From Ursus arctos (lineage: Eukaryota > Chordata > Mammalia > Carnivora > Ursidae): a DNA stretch of 64,000 nt. Shown here one piece after another: positions 35,316 to 48,090 of the stretch (position 1 is the first letter of the stretch; the number at the start of each line of letters is the position of its first letter). Below the pieces are notes generated by a model. The model was not told the origin of the DNA. It saw only the letters and a program-made list of their open reading frames with translations, and did not search any database. The translations under genes were made by a program, and so were the position numbers. The DNA lies in NCBI RefSeq assembly GCF_023065955.2, contig NC_079873.1, positions 11,732,566 through 11,796,565 on the forward strand, given 5' to 3'.

Positions 35316-35420
35316 AAAAGAGGCAGCAGAAAAGGATCAATTGAGATTAAGAAAATCAGATGTGTGGAGAAAGTGAATCTTGAGGAGCAGACCCCTGTGG
35401 AGAGACAGTACCCGTTTCAG
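35316..35420 (+). CDS. BMX: BMX coding exon 2 (PH domain, residues 47-81)
   Basis: 35 codons from KRGSRKGSIEIKK to ERQYPFQ continue the PH domain. The acceptor is TTTTTAATTCAG and the donor GTAAGC, both in phase 0. An antisense Can-SINE begins 56 bases past the exon. Confidence 0.96.
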
Positions 35421-35475
35421 GTAAGCGGAGGGACAACATTCTACTGGATGGATGGCTTTTCTTTGAATATTTTCT

Positions 35476-35677
35476 TTTTCTTTTTTTTTAAAGATTTTAT
35501 TTATTTATTTAACAGAGAGAGACAGCCAGCGAGAGAGGGAACACAAGCAGGGGGAGTGGGAGAGGAAGAAACAGGCTCATAGCGGAAGAGCCTGATGTGG
35601 GGCTCGATCCCATAACGCTGGGATCACGCCCTGAGCCGAAGGCAGACGCTTTAACCACTGTGCCACCCAGGTGCCCC
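35476..35677 (-). repeat. Can-SINE in antisense, 55 bases past a BMX donor
   Basis: TTTAAAGATTTTATTTATTT at the left and CACCCAGGTGCCCC at the right. TCTTTGAATATTTTCT repeats exactly at 35460-35475 and 35678-35693. Young bear/panda-type core. Confidence 0.95.
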
Positions 35678-35699
35678 TCTTTGAATATTTTCTATTACA

Positions 35700-37064
35700 A
35701 ACTCCATATATTGGCAATAACGAAAGATGTTGCAAAATGACGAAGAAAATGACAAGGCTTGGAACATCCCCAGGTGGGAGTCGGGCATTTTGTTGAAATT
35801 CGACCTACCAATCTGCTTTCCCCAGAGGGAGAGAAAGAAAGAAGAGCAAGTAAGCCACAGTGGCCTGACTTGCCTTGGGGCCTGACAGTCTCTCTCATCA
35901 AAGGTTGCTGCGCATTTCCAAGGGGCTGCAAGGTACTAGGCACACTAGAAGGAGTCAGATGCCATCCTCGTCCCCAAGGCATTTACAGGTCATTATAATG
36001 CAGTGAGGGTGAGTGTTAAGACCAAGGTCTACAGAGGAGCCCTGGTGTCCCAGGAAGCAGAAGCTTCCTTCCTCTCCAACTGGAAGAAACCAGGGGCGTT
36101 TCTTGGAAGATGCTTCAAATTCCTATCACAGAAGCACGGGAGCTCAAAAGAGCACAGGCTTCGGAGACACACGGAGCTCCTAACCCCACAGCTTGTGCTG
36201 GCGTTACCATAGGCAATGCACTCAACCCTCCCTCCGAGTTTGTTTCTTCATTCTTTAAGCGGGCATAGCCATACGTATTTCAAGGAGCTGAAACAGGATT
36301 AAGATCTTAAGGTGTCTAGGAAAGAGCCCAGAAACTAGTCGGTATTTAATAAAGGGTCTGTATCACTTACCCACAAAAACTGAATAAACTAGAGAAGGAT
36401 CTGGGGACGACATTATAATGTTCTGACATTTAAATAAGCATCTTAAAGAAGAGATAATGATTTCTGCTGGGGATTCCTTGGGGAGGGACATGACCCAAGG
36501 GAATGAAGTAAGAGGGAGACCTATTTTTACTCAATATAAGCATGAACAATATAATGATCAGAATATATGGAAATTGCCAAGGATGGCTTAGCAAAAGTAA
36601 AGGACATTTCATCCTTTTTTTAAAGATATTTTTTTAAAGATATTTTTAAGGATAGAGCAGGTAAACATTTTCCAAATCCATTTTCCACCAAATTTCCAAA
36701 CATTTCCAGAGTCATGCACTGAGCCGGTGGATGGACCAGAACATTCCTAAGACACCTGTGATATCTAACATTTTAGACTTTTCTAATTCTCCATGGTCCA
36801 GGGCACCCATGCTGAGACCTCAATGTTCACCGTCATCAGACACATCATCGTTGTGACTTTCCCAAGTGTAGAAGTGTCTGGGATAAAACAGATTGAGGGG
36901 TGGAGGAAAAAAATAACCAGATTTTTTTCTATCTAATTCTAGAGCTAATGCATATTTTATAAGCAAACTCAACTTTCCTTGGGGATACCAAGAAATTTGC
37001 AGTTGCATCGGAATGAACCATAGGTGCAATTACATCTAAATGCACCCAATCTTTTCCTTTCCAG
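35700..37064 (+). other. BMX intron between coding exons 2 and 3, remaining part
   Basis: No exon-like stretch. A MIR element (GAGCACAGGCTTCGGAGACA to GAAACAGGATTAAG) lies at about 36140-36360. The rest is unassigned. Confidence 0.55.
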
Positions 37065-37146
37065 ATTGTCTATAAAGATGGGCTTCTCTATGTCTACGCA
37101 TCAAACGAAGAGAGCCGAAGTCAGTGGCTGAAAGCATTACAAAAAG
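37065..37146 (+). CDS. BMX: BMX coding exon 3 (PH domain end, residues 82-109)
   Basis: Starts IVYKDGLLYVYASNEE and ends QWLKALQK plus the first base of a Glu codon. The C-terminal PH helix tryptophan (SQWLKAL) is present. The acceptor is CTTTTCCTTTCCAG, the donor GTAATT. Confidence 0.96.
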
Positions 37147-40100
37147 GTAATTTTAAAAAGTCATAAAAGGGAGTCCCTCCATGGAGTTCTGTTGAGGCTT
37201 GGTGGAGGAGAGATATGGCAGTAAAAGGACCCACGGCCAAGAGAGAATCTGCTGATTTTCCTACGAACCTCAGAGAATGCACCACACTCATTGTCCTTTT
37301 GCATTCTCATTGTTCCACGGAGCGGAGCGAGCCTGCGGCTCGGATGCCCTTTCCTGCCCTGCACAGAGATGGCTATTGTGCTTCCCCGGCAGGCAGCCTG
37401 GAGGAAGCCGGACCACCTGCTCCCCACCCACTGCGCTTCCCTTTCCCAGGCCAAAGTCTGCTGTTCTCATCCTCCCGGGGCTGTGTCAAAGCCTGTGGCT
37501 ACCGTACTTTGGCTGTTTACAGAAAGTTCTATCAAAGTGCTACGGACTTATCATCCGCCAACTACTGTGTCAAGTACTTCATAAAACATTTCCTTAAGTA
37601 GTCTTCTTGACAACTCCATGCAAAAGGTAATAGGATTCTCCCTTTTCCAGATAAGTGAAGTTAAAGAGACATGGCCAGTGTCAGTACCTAATAATGGAGA
37701 ACTCATAATTCGACTACCCCAACCTGCCTTTTTAACCAGTACGGTATAGATGCTAGGCAAAACTGGGGATTTAATGGAGCTTTTGCTCAGAGATTCTCAG
37801 GCTACCCTGGTGACAGGCTGTGGTAGAAGAGAGAATAGTGTTGGTAACCTGGCGCTATCATGTTTCTCCCGGCAGTATTCTTATTTGAAAGGTAGGTGAT
37901 GGTGTGAGGACAGTATGTAACTCGAATGAATGACTCTAGTGGTGGAATTTCAGAAATTAAGCCCCCAGACCAGGTGAGGTTTTATTTTCTTTCATTTAAG
38001 TTTTAGTATAGGGTTCTTTCGCAGTATAGTTCAAACTATACCATGTTAGACAACCCCCTACTCCACTTTGGTGCAAATACATCCTTTTTTTTTCACACCT
38101 ATGGCTTCATTTTTCCTCTGCATGAAAGGGTTTAGCAGCCTATCCTCTAGGATAGTCAAGTCCTCCGGTGACGGGAGAAGCCTCCCTCTCCCTGCTCCCA
38201 GCTTGTTGAAGTGAGAAGGGCATCCGTCTTAGAGACAGACAAATCTGCATCCAAACCCTGCTTTGTGCTATCACCTAATGAAACCATCTCACATCTCTGG
38301 ATCTCAGTTTCCGAACGTATCAAATGGGAGATCACGTTGCTTTTTTCCTCGAGTAATCATGAACCACAAATGAATGACTCGCATATATATAAAGCAGCCC
38401 CCACACAAACGTGAGTCAGCGTGGTTAGAGCAGGGCCTTCAGGACGAGCCCTAGGATGCTGCTTCCCATTCAGTCTCCTCCAGGGGGACTTCCTGGGAGC
38501 AGTCGTATGTAGACACGTCCCGTGTGCAGCTAGGAGTCATGCCCTGGAGACCTTTGTGGCTCCTTCCGGAACTACGTAGGGCAGGCAGGTTGGGGTGGGC
38601 CCTGGAGGGCTCAGGTAAAGGCATATGGAGCATAAAGGAGAGCGGAGAGAGAGAAGCGAAGGTGATTCTCTCGGCCCCTCGTAAAACTTCAGAGAGACCC
38701 TATCGCTAGGGCTGCCATATGCACAGGCAACCGTGTGTGTCCGTTAATAGCACTTTGGGATGCAGGTAGAAAGACACCAAGCCGCTGTTGACACAGAGGC
38801 ACGTCTGTTCCTCTCGCAGTTAACAAGTCCGGAGGCGAACGGTCCAGGGCTGCGGCAGCAGCTCGGCGAGCTCGGTAGGGACCCGGAGCAGACGTTTTAC
38901 TGGCCAGAGCTGGGTCATGGCCATCTCTGTATGAAGGGAGGCTGGAAGACGGTCCCGGTGTTTCTAGCCTTTCTGCTGGTAAATAGCAAGAGAGGAGCTG
39001 GGTGAGATTGGCTGTGAGCTCGAAGGAAACAAGAGAGGGGGGCGGTATCCGCTGTCAGGCTGGCCAACCCACCCGCCGCCGCAGGAAAACAAAGTCGCCT
39101 CCTCCCTTGTCCTCTCCCGTATGAAGTCTTTTTGTCTGTTACTCGGCTCGGGCACTATCAGCTGAGGCGGCGTTGGAGACACGGCCTTTTCCGGATCGTA
39201 CCCGACACCCAGCAGGTCTGGGCTGACCGAGTGGGGACTCGGGCGCGTCGGCCACCACGGTGCTGAGTTCAGCTGACCGGATGTGGCTAAAGCGTGTCCT
39301 TCTTTCCAAAAATGAGAACGGAAGGGGCTTCTACAGGGAAGCGGGCATCTGTGCGTCGGATTCTAGTAGAAAAAGCTTGGGGCTGAGTCTCAGATATGCT
39401 ACGTACTAGAGGTTTGTGAACTGGTGCAAGCTAGACCACCTCTCCGCGCCTCAGTTTACCTAGCTCTGTAAGTGCATGAAGACAGTAACAGCTCCCCACG
39501 GGGCTGTTGAGTAGATTAAACGAGATGATATGTGTGAGGGGAAATATGTAAATTCCTATACACACGTTAATATGTACGGGTTCCTCTTATTGTCATTATT
39601 AAACGGTGGGAGTGTCGCAATGTGGACTTTTGGACTTGGTTGGAAAAAATAGTTACCCAGGAAACGAAATCCATGTAGTAGGAAATAACAGGAATCCTGC
39701 ATGTGGGGAGCAGGAGCTCGGGGGGCAGGAAGGCAAGTCATGCACCCAAGGAATTGCAGTGACCATTTGGGACAAGTTTCTAGTCAGAAACTAGTATTTT
39801 ATAATTTTAACTCCTTTTGCCTTTTGTGACTTCCATAATAATTTTCCTTTAGTTCTCATTAATATTTAGTAAAGGTTTTTTTTTAAACCAGTGCTTTCAG
39901 CTAAGCTGAGCTGAGCTAAACTGAACTTAAACACTTAAAGCCCACTGTCCATTGAACACGTGCTCTGAGCCAAACGCTGTGCTGGATGCTTTACATACAT
40001 TATGATTGGATATGATCCAATGACCCAGCAAAGCAGTAATCATCTCCAAACACTTCCTTGAATCGGGGTTGGAAAGGAGGAACAGAACTCTCCTGGGATT

Positions 40101-40298
40101 AAAATAAGGAAGCCTTAAGATGAATATAAAATCAAGAAGAAAAGAGTTGAAGTCACATGTAGAATCAGCCCTCCCCACCTAGAGACTCTTCTTGAACTTT
40201 TCTCTACTAAACCTTGTAGGTTTCTCTGCTGTATTTTGAGAGAGGCGAATTTGGTGTAGAAACAGTATTCTACTCCAATATTAGAATTTCATTTCTTT

Positions 40299-40510
40299 GG
40301 GGGGCACCTGGGGGACGCGGTTAGTTGAATGTCTGACTCTCAGTTTCGGCTTGGGTCGTGTTCTCAGAGTCACAGGATTGAGCTCCACGTTGGGCTCCGC
40401 TCTTGGCGCAGAGTCTGCCTGGGATTCTCTCTCCCTCTCCCTCTGCCCCTCCTGCCTTCTTTAAAGTGAATGAATAAATCTTTAAAAACTAACAGCATAT
40501 TTGAAAAAAA
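40299..40510 (+). repeat. Can-SINE with perfect target duplication
   Basis: Degraded head GGGGGGCACCTGGGGGACGC. AGAATTTCATTTCTTT repeats exactly at 40283-40298 and 40511-40526. Confidence 0.94.
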
Positions 40511-40559
40511 AGAATTTCATTTCTTTATATTAAACATTGCCTTATTCCCATTATTTTTA

Positions 40560-41120
40560 AAATATGCACATATTCCTAGAAAAGCCCCACAAACGATCCT
40601 TTGCTTAGTGTAAACAAGTCAAAGTCACAAAAGACAAAGCAGAGATGAGGGACGGTTCTAGATCAAGGGAAACTAGAAAACTAAAGGCCATATGTGATTG
40701 TGGATTGGATCCCCAATCAGAAACAGTGAGTGATTATAAAAGGTATTACTGGAACAGTTGGGAAAATTTTGAATATAAAATATTCAGCAATACTGTTGTA
40801 TCAGTGTCAAAGTTCCTGAATTTGCTCATTGTATTATCGTTATGTAAGGGACCGTCCCTACTAACAGAAGTCACATGCTGATGTACTTATGGGTGACGTT
40901 ATTTAGGTCATGATATCTGCAACTTACTCTCAAATGGTTAACAAAAAATAATAATTAAAATTTTTAATAATAATAATATGTATGTACAGAGAGAAAGAGA
41001 AAGCAAATATGACGAATAGTTAAAAATTGGTGAGTCTGGGTGACGGGTATATGGACATTCATTGTACTACTCTTGAAACTCATTTGTGCGTTTGAAAGGT
41101 TTCAAAATGAAGAGTGGAGG
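40560..41120 (+). repeat. Old L1-type 3' end
   Basis: GTATTACTGGAACAGTTGGG, then CTGCAACTTACTCTCAAATG, then AATTGGTGAGTCTGGGTGAC and TTTGAAAGGTTTCAAAATG follow the order of an old L1 3' end. Confidence 0.6.
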
Positions 41121-41524
41121 GAAGTACATGTTCATTAGAACCTTCTTCTCTTCTTGCTGAGATCTAGGCCTATTCTTCAGCCTCCTGCACCCCATGTGCC
41201 CTAACCCACCTGCTTCCTTCACAGATGTATTTCTGAAACCCTAGATCGCCAAGGTAATCTATATATACATTTTCCAGTTTTTTCAGTAAGACTGATGGAA
41301 GTTATTGTGTTGTTCTCAGTCTATACCTAGGTAGACTTTAAAAAATTTTTGGCTTATTAACTTTGGAGTGAAAGACTTATATCCTTCGGGAACCATTTGC
41401 TCTTACCCTGGTTGCTGGCAAAATAAGGTTTTCATTGTTCTGTGATAACAGCACTTACTGAATGTGTTTCTTCTCTTGGGCCAACATTTGCTCATGCTGT
41501 GTTTTCTTCCTGCCTGTTCCCCAG

Positions 41525-41644
41525 AGATAAGGGGCAACCCCCACCTGCTGATCAAGTACCACAGTGGGTTCTTCGTGGACGGAAAGTTCCTGTGCTGCCA
41601 GCAGAGTTGCAAAGCGGCCCCAGGATGTACTCTCTGGGAAGCAT
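41525..41644 (+). CDS. BMX: BMX coding exon 4 (zinc-binding Btk motif, residues 109-149)
   Basis: Encodes RGNPHLLIKYHSGFF followed by the cysteine cluster KFLCCQQSCKAAPGC. The His plus three of these Cys form the zinc-binding Btk motif characteristic of TEC kinases. The acceptor is TGTTCCCCAG. The donor GTAAGG splits a Tyr codon after its first base. Confidence 0.96.
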
Positions 41645-42399
41645 GTAAGGTGACCCACCCCCTTTGTTGGGCTGGACCCTGGGAGGATGGTGCCCCATTA
41701 GGCAAACCTGCCAAATTCCAGAACAGCTCACCAGCTTGGGAAAACAAGATGTGCCAGATTGGTTGACATCATGAAAACCCAGCCTCAAAAAATGCTATCG
41801 GGCACATGAAGTCTAATTCCAGGGTCAACTGAGTCATGTTCATTAAAATGATAACAATATTAACATTTGCCGTTCTTTCATTTCATGAGAAATGTTTTTT
41901 TAATTGGAATCATGAATCGAGCAAGGAACTGTGTATTTCCTCCCATAATTCTTCCTGGCTAAAGATAAACTCCAAATGGGTAGAATGTGGAGAACACATC
42001 ACCATGGCTCATAACCTAAAATAATAAACTAAAAAAAAACCCCAACATTCTTTTTAAAAATATGTCAAAGGATAATATTTAACACTTTGAATCACCATAT
42101 ATATGGCAATGATGGACCACCAAGTTTTACAAGACATATTTAAAGGGTTTACCGTTCTGTACATGTTTACTGATTTCTTAATAACACCACAGAAGGTACT
42201 GAAGGGTCTGCTTTAAGTGCAATCAGATTCTATCCAGAGTTATATTCCTAAGAAAATCTGCCTGAGACTTTATCTGGGGATAGAGAAAAAGCCCGCCGAG
42301 TGGCTCTGAAGGGCAAGGGAGGGAAGGAACGAGATTGTTTTCCGCTTGTGCCCTTTAAGGTCCCATCCCATCTCTAGGATATTTACATGAGGCAGTCTT

Positions 42400-42613
42400 T
42401 TTCTCTTTTTTTAGATTTTTTAAAGATTTTATTTATTTATTTGAGAGAGAGAAAGAGAGAGAGAGCAGGGGGGGAAGGAGCAGAGGGAAAAGAACAAGTA
42501 GACTCTGCGCTGAGTGTGGAGCCCGAGGCAGGCTTGATCCCATGACCCTGAGATCACGACCTGAGCCGAAACCAAGAGTCAGACACTTAACTGACTGAGC
42601 TACCCAGGCGCCC
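42400..42613 (-). repeat. Can-SINE with perfect target duplication
   Basis: TTTAAAGATTTTATTTATTT at the left and CTACCCAGGCGCCCC at the right. CATGAGGCAGTCTT lies at 42386-42399 and 42614-42627. Confidence 0.95.
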
Positions 42614-43624
42614 CATGAGGCAGTCTTACATATTTTAGAAGTTTATCATTGTTTACCACAGTAAGTCGTGAATAATTTAAAAAGGAGAAATTATTCTGGT
42701 AACAGTTTTACCAGCCTGAACAAAATATGCTTGGATTACAACTTTAACGATTTAAATAAGATCAGCAGCGTGATACTCAGCAGTCGAATTCACTCCATTA
42801 CAGTATTGACACCCGACAGTCACATTAACGAGATTACTAGTAATTTGACAATAAAAATCAATGAATATTCATTGTGCTTTCTATCTTAATTAGACTACAC
42901 AATGAATATTTATTAATCTTAAGTATATCACATTGCCCTTTATACTCAGGAATTATAGTGACTGAATGAACTATACAGAAATTACTGTATGTAGATCCTC
43001 CCTCCACTGTAAGGCCAGATTCTAGCTCTGACCCTAACTCCTTGGGAAGAAGTAGGAAAAAAGGCCAGAGGGAGCACTCCCTTGGGATTATCTCTGTAGG
43101 CTCAGGCTGGATGGCATCTGCCCTATGTTCTGGGTGCAACAGGCTCTTTGCCAGCCTCAGAGGAAAACTACAGAACTTGGAGGAGCCGTGGCCCATGAGC
43201 AGCTGTGATATCGTTTATCTAGCCAAGTATAACTTACTCCTCTACTGAGTTACAGGGCAGCCCAAGGGTACAGTTACTAGGAAGGAAATAGTTGAGAGCC
43301 CTTGCTTCCTTCTGTCTCCAAAATGCCCTGGACCATTCCTTTCCCAGGGTACGTGGCCTACAAGTAAGTTTACCATACACCCCAGTTTGTTCGGAGCAGC
43401 TGGTGACCTGGCATCATTATTAAAAGCTTACTTACCCCTGTAAGAAATGTTCCAGGCTGGTTAGTACATTATATGGCCGCTCTACTTATAAGGCACATAA
43501 CGGCTTTACACCCATACCCTGGGCATCTATCTAGATGTGGAAATGGAAAGAGAAACCAGAAATTATCATAAGAAATGGGGGGGGGAAGTGTGGGATAGGT
43601 TTGTTCACTTACAAATCAGCTAGC

Positions 43625-43810
43625 TGGGGTGCCTGGGTGGCTCGGTCAGTTAAGTGTCTGTCTTTCGCTCAGGTCATGATCCTGGAGTCCTGGGATCGAG
43701 CCCCACATCGGGCTCCCTGCTCAGTGGGGAGCCTGCTTCTTTCTGACCCTCCCCCTTCTCGTGCTCTCTCTCTCTCAAATAAATAAATAAAATCTTAAAA
43801 AAAAAAGAAA
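43625..43810 (+). repeat. Can-SINE
   Basis: GGGGTGCCTGGGTGGCTCGG at the start and an AATAAAATC(A)n tail. AAATCAGCTA lies on both sides. Confidence 0.93.
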
Positions 43811-44200
43811 TCAGCTACTTAAAAGCATCTCCTATGAGTCAATCAAAGAGGAATCAGACGTGGATTCTGACCCCTAGCGTCATAGGTATTACCGAACGAG
43901 ATTAGGTATCTGTATTTCAAATACAAGGTAGAAATATGATATGAATTAAGAGTTTAATTTAGAGGAACTTGAATTTTTTATCCATTTGGGGGAGGATATT
44001 GATAATCAAAGGTGGAGTAGTGGTGTTTGAGTTGGGTGTTATGCAGGAAAACAACAAAATCATTCCAGATGCTGTGTCTAAATTCACATCATCTAAAGCA
44101 TTGATCGCATAAGCTAGTTCATTCTTTTGACTCATAACATTGGGTGTTTGCTTTGTTCTGTTTAAAGTTTCTTCTGATATTACTTGATTTTGCTTTTCAG

Positions 44201-44265
44201 ATGCTGATCTGCACATTACAACCCATGAAGAGAAACACAGACTTCCCATCTTCCCGGACGGAGTG
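44201..44265 (+). CDS. BMX: BMX coding exon 5 (linker, residues 149-170)
   Basis: A 65-base exon finishing the split Tyr codon and encoding ADLHITTHEEKHRLPIF to PDGV. The acceptor is GATTTTGCTTTTCAG and the donor GTAAGC. It follows the human sequence with several substitutions (human has NLHTAVN and VPTFPDRV here, from memory). Confidence 0.94.
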
Positions 44266-45599
44266 GTAAGCCAACATTAAACAATTTTTGCATAACCAGG
44301 ATATATTAAAATACACTAAAAGTTGCCAGATTCAAGACTAGAAAATATGGGCTGTGTTCAGACTGCTGAGCAAAGAGAGGACAAAGGTGAGCTGTCACCG
44401 ACAGCAACGGCACCGTTGAAGGCGAAGTTCCAATATCGAATCATTTTACCATTTTATATTGTCGTACTTAATAACTGCGCCTTTTCTAACCTGTGCGCAC
44501 ATAAATAGTCACCAAAAAAAAAAAAATGGGTGCATGTGGGAGACGTCCTTACGGTGGCATTACACATGACAGGCAGCTGTTATTCGCTGCCATTCCTCCC
44601 CCAGGAGCAGCATGGCCAAGACCTCCTTGTGTGAGTATCCTGGTGAAGGATGGGACTCCATAGGACACAAGCAGAAAATAAGCGAATTCTTTCCTTCCAT
44701 TATCTCTTCAAAGCCACTTGGTGGGCTTTCTTCTCTGTCCCTGAATGGAGATTCCATAGTTTTCCAGTTGGTCTCAGGTGAAACAAAATGTCCCAATTAC
44801 TAGTAGTCATGAGAAGAACCTCTAAATTGTCCCTCCCAACGTTCTAATCATACGACTCCAGACATCACTCCAAGTTACAGCTTCTCCCCTTCGTGTAGCT
44901 CAGGTGAGCATCAGCTGCCAGCCACGGAGAAGCTGAGATTTCTGACTCTTTCATGGTTGGGGCCCAGGAAGAGGGGGTCCGATGAAAAACAGTCACTTGT
45001 GGCTGATCCCATCATGATTTTGGTAGGGGTGGCTTCTGGGTGAGACAGTTTTCCGGTGCTAATTCTTTAGCTTATGGGAAGCGTTTGTGGGTTCACCACG
45101 AGAGTGCAGACCCAAATGTAGTTTTATGACAGAGGGGCTGTCTTGACCCTTAGCTCTCGAGTTTCTACTGCTCACATTTCTGCTGGGTCAGTTCACCCAT
45201 CCTGGACGGAGTTCCTTTCAAGATGGCTCCCAGAACCCTCTCCCAAGGGCGGAGCTGGCCTACAGTACAACAAACCAAACCTTGACTGCTCTGGGTCGTA
45301 CAACGGTATGTGACTCTCACCGCACGCGCTGCTGCTCTGCTTTCCTGGGTTTGTAGCCACAACCTCCTGATTTTAGGCTTCCCAGGCAGGTGGCAGCCTC
45401 CTCAAATGCCAGCAGACACATAAAATGGCCTCCCAGTGATGCTCTAGAAAGTCTCCTAAAAGTAAAGGAGTGTCTCTACCCACCCATTTGCTCTACAGTG
45501 TCTTGGGTACTTATTTTCATCTGCGCACGCTCACACACACCTCTCTCTTTCTAAGTTAAAACCATAAAATCTTTGTGAACCAACAGGAAATCCATTATT

Positions 45600-45788
45600 G
45601 GAGTAGGTTCAATTGTGTCTCCCAAATTCATGTTCACCCAGAACCTCAAAATGTGACCTTATTTGGAAACAGGTCTTTGCAGATGTAATTAATTAAGGAC
45701 TGAGATGAGAGCATACTGGATTAGGATGTGTCCTTATAAGAAGAGGAGAGGACACAGGGAGATACACAGAGAAGAAGGCCATTTAAAG
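45600..45788 (+). repeat. MLT1-type LTR fragment (ERVL-MaLR)
   Basis: TTCAATTGTGTCTCCCAAAT, AATGTGACCTTATTTGGAAA and GTGTCCTTATAAGAAGAGGA are the hallmark order of an MLT1/MaLR LTR. It is cut off by the L1 inserted at 45799. Confidence 0.85.
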
Positions 45789-45798
45789 ACCTAGGCAG

Positions 45799-46701
45799 AC
45801 CAAAATAAATAATCCAGTCAAGAAATGGTCAGATGACATGAAGAGACACTTTTCCAAAGAAGACATCCAGATGGCTCACAGCACATGAGAAGATACTCGA
45901 CATCACTTGGCATCAGGGAAATACAAATCAAAACCACAATGAGATAGCACCTCACACCTGTCAGAATGGCTACATTTAACAACACAAGGAACAACAGGTG
46001 TTGGCGAGGACGCAGAGAAAGGGGAACCCTCTTACGCTGGTGGTGGGAATCCAAGCTGCCGCAGCCACTCTGGAGAACAGCATGGGGGTTCCTCAAAAAG
46101 TTGAAAACAGAACTACCCTATGACCGAGCAATTGCACTACTAGGTATTTACCCAAAAGATATAAAAATACAGGTGCAAAAGGGCACAAGCACCCCAGTGT
46201 TTATAGCAGCATTATCAACAAGAGCCAAACTATGGAGAGAGCCCACATATCCCTCAACTGATGAATGGATAAAGAAGAGGTGGTACATCTATACAGTGGA
46301 ATATTACTCAGCCATCAAAAAGAATGAAATCCCGCCATTTGCAAGGATGTGGATGCAGCTAGAGTGTATTATGCTAAGTGAAATAAGTCAGTCAGAGAAA
46401 GACAAATACCATATGATCTCACTCATATGTGGAATTTAAGAAAGAAAACAGGTGAACATATGGCAAGGGTGGGGGGAAGGGAGAGAGGGAAACAAACCGT
46501 AAGAGACTCTTAACGATAGAGAACAAACTGAGGCTTGATGGAGGGAGGTGTGTGGGGGATGGGCATTAAATAGGGCACTTGTCATGAGCACTGGGTGTTG
46601 TCTCTCAGTGATGAGTCACTGAATTCTGCTCCAGAAACCAAGATTGCCCTGTATGTTCACTACCTAAAGTTTAAGTAAAATAAATAAATAAACAAACAAA
46701 C
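45799..46701 (+). mobile_element. 5'-truncated L1 in sense orientation within a BMX intron
   Basis: Carries the ORF2 C-terminal region, open for about 157 codons up to 46439 with HMISLICGI at the end, then a 3' UTR and an AATAAATAAATAAA tail. ACCTAGGCAG repeats at 45789-45798 and 46702-46711. It inserted into or beside an MLT1 LTR. Confidence 0.93.
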
Positions 46702-46959
46702 ACCTAGGCAGGAGATTCGAGTTATGCTGCCACAAGTGAAAGAAGCTGGAAGAGGCCAACGAATGCTCTCCCACAGAGCTTTTAAGGGGAGCGCGGCCAC
46801 AGTGAAGCCTTGGTTTTGGACTCGGGCCTCCAGAACCACAAGAGAACAGAGCTCTGTTGTTTCGTCCACCAAACGCGCGCTAATTTGTCGCGGCAGCCCA
46901 AGGAAACCAACGTAATTATAAAGGTTTGAGGGTTTTCTTTTGGTATCAGCCATTCTAGG

Positions 46960-47270
46960 TTGGCTACGTGCGCTCGTCCTGAAGCTTGAAAATTATGGCC
47001 TTACACGACACCTAAGAGCAATGTCCGGAATAAGCAAATCTATAGGGACAAAGGGTTGATTAGTGGTTGCCCGGGGCCAGGATGGGAACAGGTGACGGCT
47101 AACGGTCACAGGGGCCTTACAGGAGTGACAGCAATGTGCTCAGACCGGATTGTGGTGATGGTTCGCCCAACTGGATCAATTTACCAGAAGTCACCGAATT
47201 CTACACTTACGAACGGTAGATGTTATGGTATGCAAAGTATAATCCAGTAAAATTTGTTTTAAAGAAATCT
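46960..47270 (+). repeat. Old L1 3' end
   Basis: GATTAGTGGTTGCCCGGGGC and GGATTGTGGTGATGGTTCGC match the 3' UTR of old L1 families. Confidence 0.7.
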
Positions 47271-47719
47271 AAGAGCAGAGGATAATTTAGGAGCCACAAA
47301 CCATTGCATCTAATCTCTGGCAAGGAATTCTTTGGGAAATGTGCTGAAAATTATCAGTCGGGCAAATCAGTGGCCAAGGGTTTCTAAGTCTGTTTTGATT
47401 GTAAACTGCCCTAAGGGATCAGGGATCAGCGAGAGTATCATGAAAAACATGTTTTCCTTTGTTTTGTTTTTACCAGAACATTCAGTAGAGGACTTACTTT
47501 GCGGAGCTGAGGAAATTAAAAATCCACTTTCTAGCCATTCTGTTCAGCTTTCCGTTTAGGGAACTTTCCACAGCATTTATCTCTGAACAGAACCACTGCA
47601 TAGCTCATAAACAGCAGTGTCCTGCACAGCGAAAATTTCCAGGACGTCGATCCCTGCAAAAAAGTAAACATACGAGTATGAAAAATTAAGTTCGGAGCTT
47701 ATTCCTTTTTACGTGAATT

Positions 47720-48090
47720 TTTAATGGAAGCATAACATGCACTCGGACAAGTGTCCAAGCCCGAAGTGTTCAGTTTGGTGAATTTTCACAAACAGAACAC
47801 ATCGTGTAACTCTCACTGGAATCAAGGAACAGAACATCACAGAACCCCAGGGGTACCATCATGTTCCTTTCTCGTCACTGTATCCCGCTGAGAGTAATCA
47901 CTAGCCTGACTTAGAACATCATAGCTTACGTGCTTGGTTTTGACCTTACATCAATGGAATCATTAAGTATATAGTCCCGCATTATCTGTCTTCCTGTGAG
48001 ATTGACCGACGCGCCAGTGTGTGGTCGTAGTTTACTCTCACTGCTGTACAGGATTCCACTGTGTGACTATTACCCCTGCATTCGATTTAT
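47720..48090 (-). repeat. Old L1-type fragment
   Basis: GGTGAATTTTCACAAACAGA, then AATCAAGGAACAGAACATCA, then TTGGTTTTGACC resemble an old LINE 3' region in reverse; class is clearer than orientation. Confidence 0.45.

Larger units (their letters stand above)
37147..41524 (+). other. BMX intron between coding exons 3 and 4 (4.4 kb)
   Basis: Contains MIR elements at about 38205-38340 and 39355-39600 (plus strand), a Can-SINE at 40299-40510 and an old L1-type 3' end at about 40560-41120. The open frames near 37215-37600 have no family resemblance. Confidence 0.6.

Noticed and set aside
45966..46439. A 157-codon plus-strand open frame as a host gene
   Set aside because: It is the L1 ORF2 C-terminus in another truncated L1.
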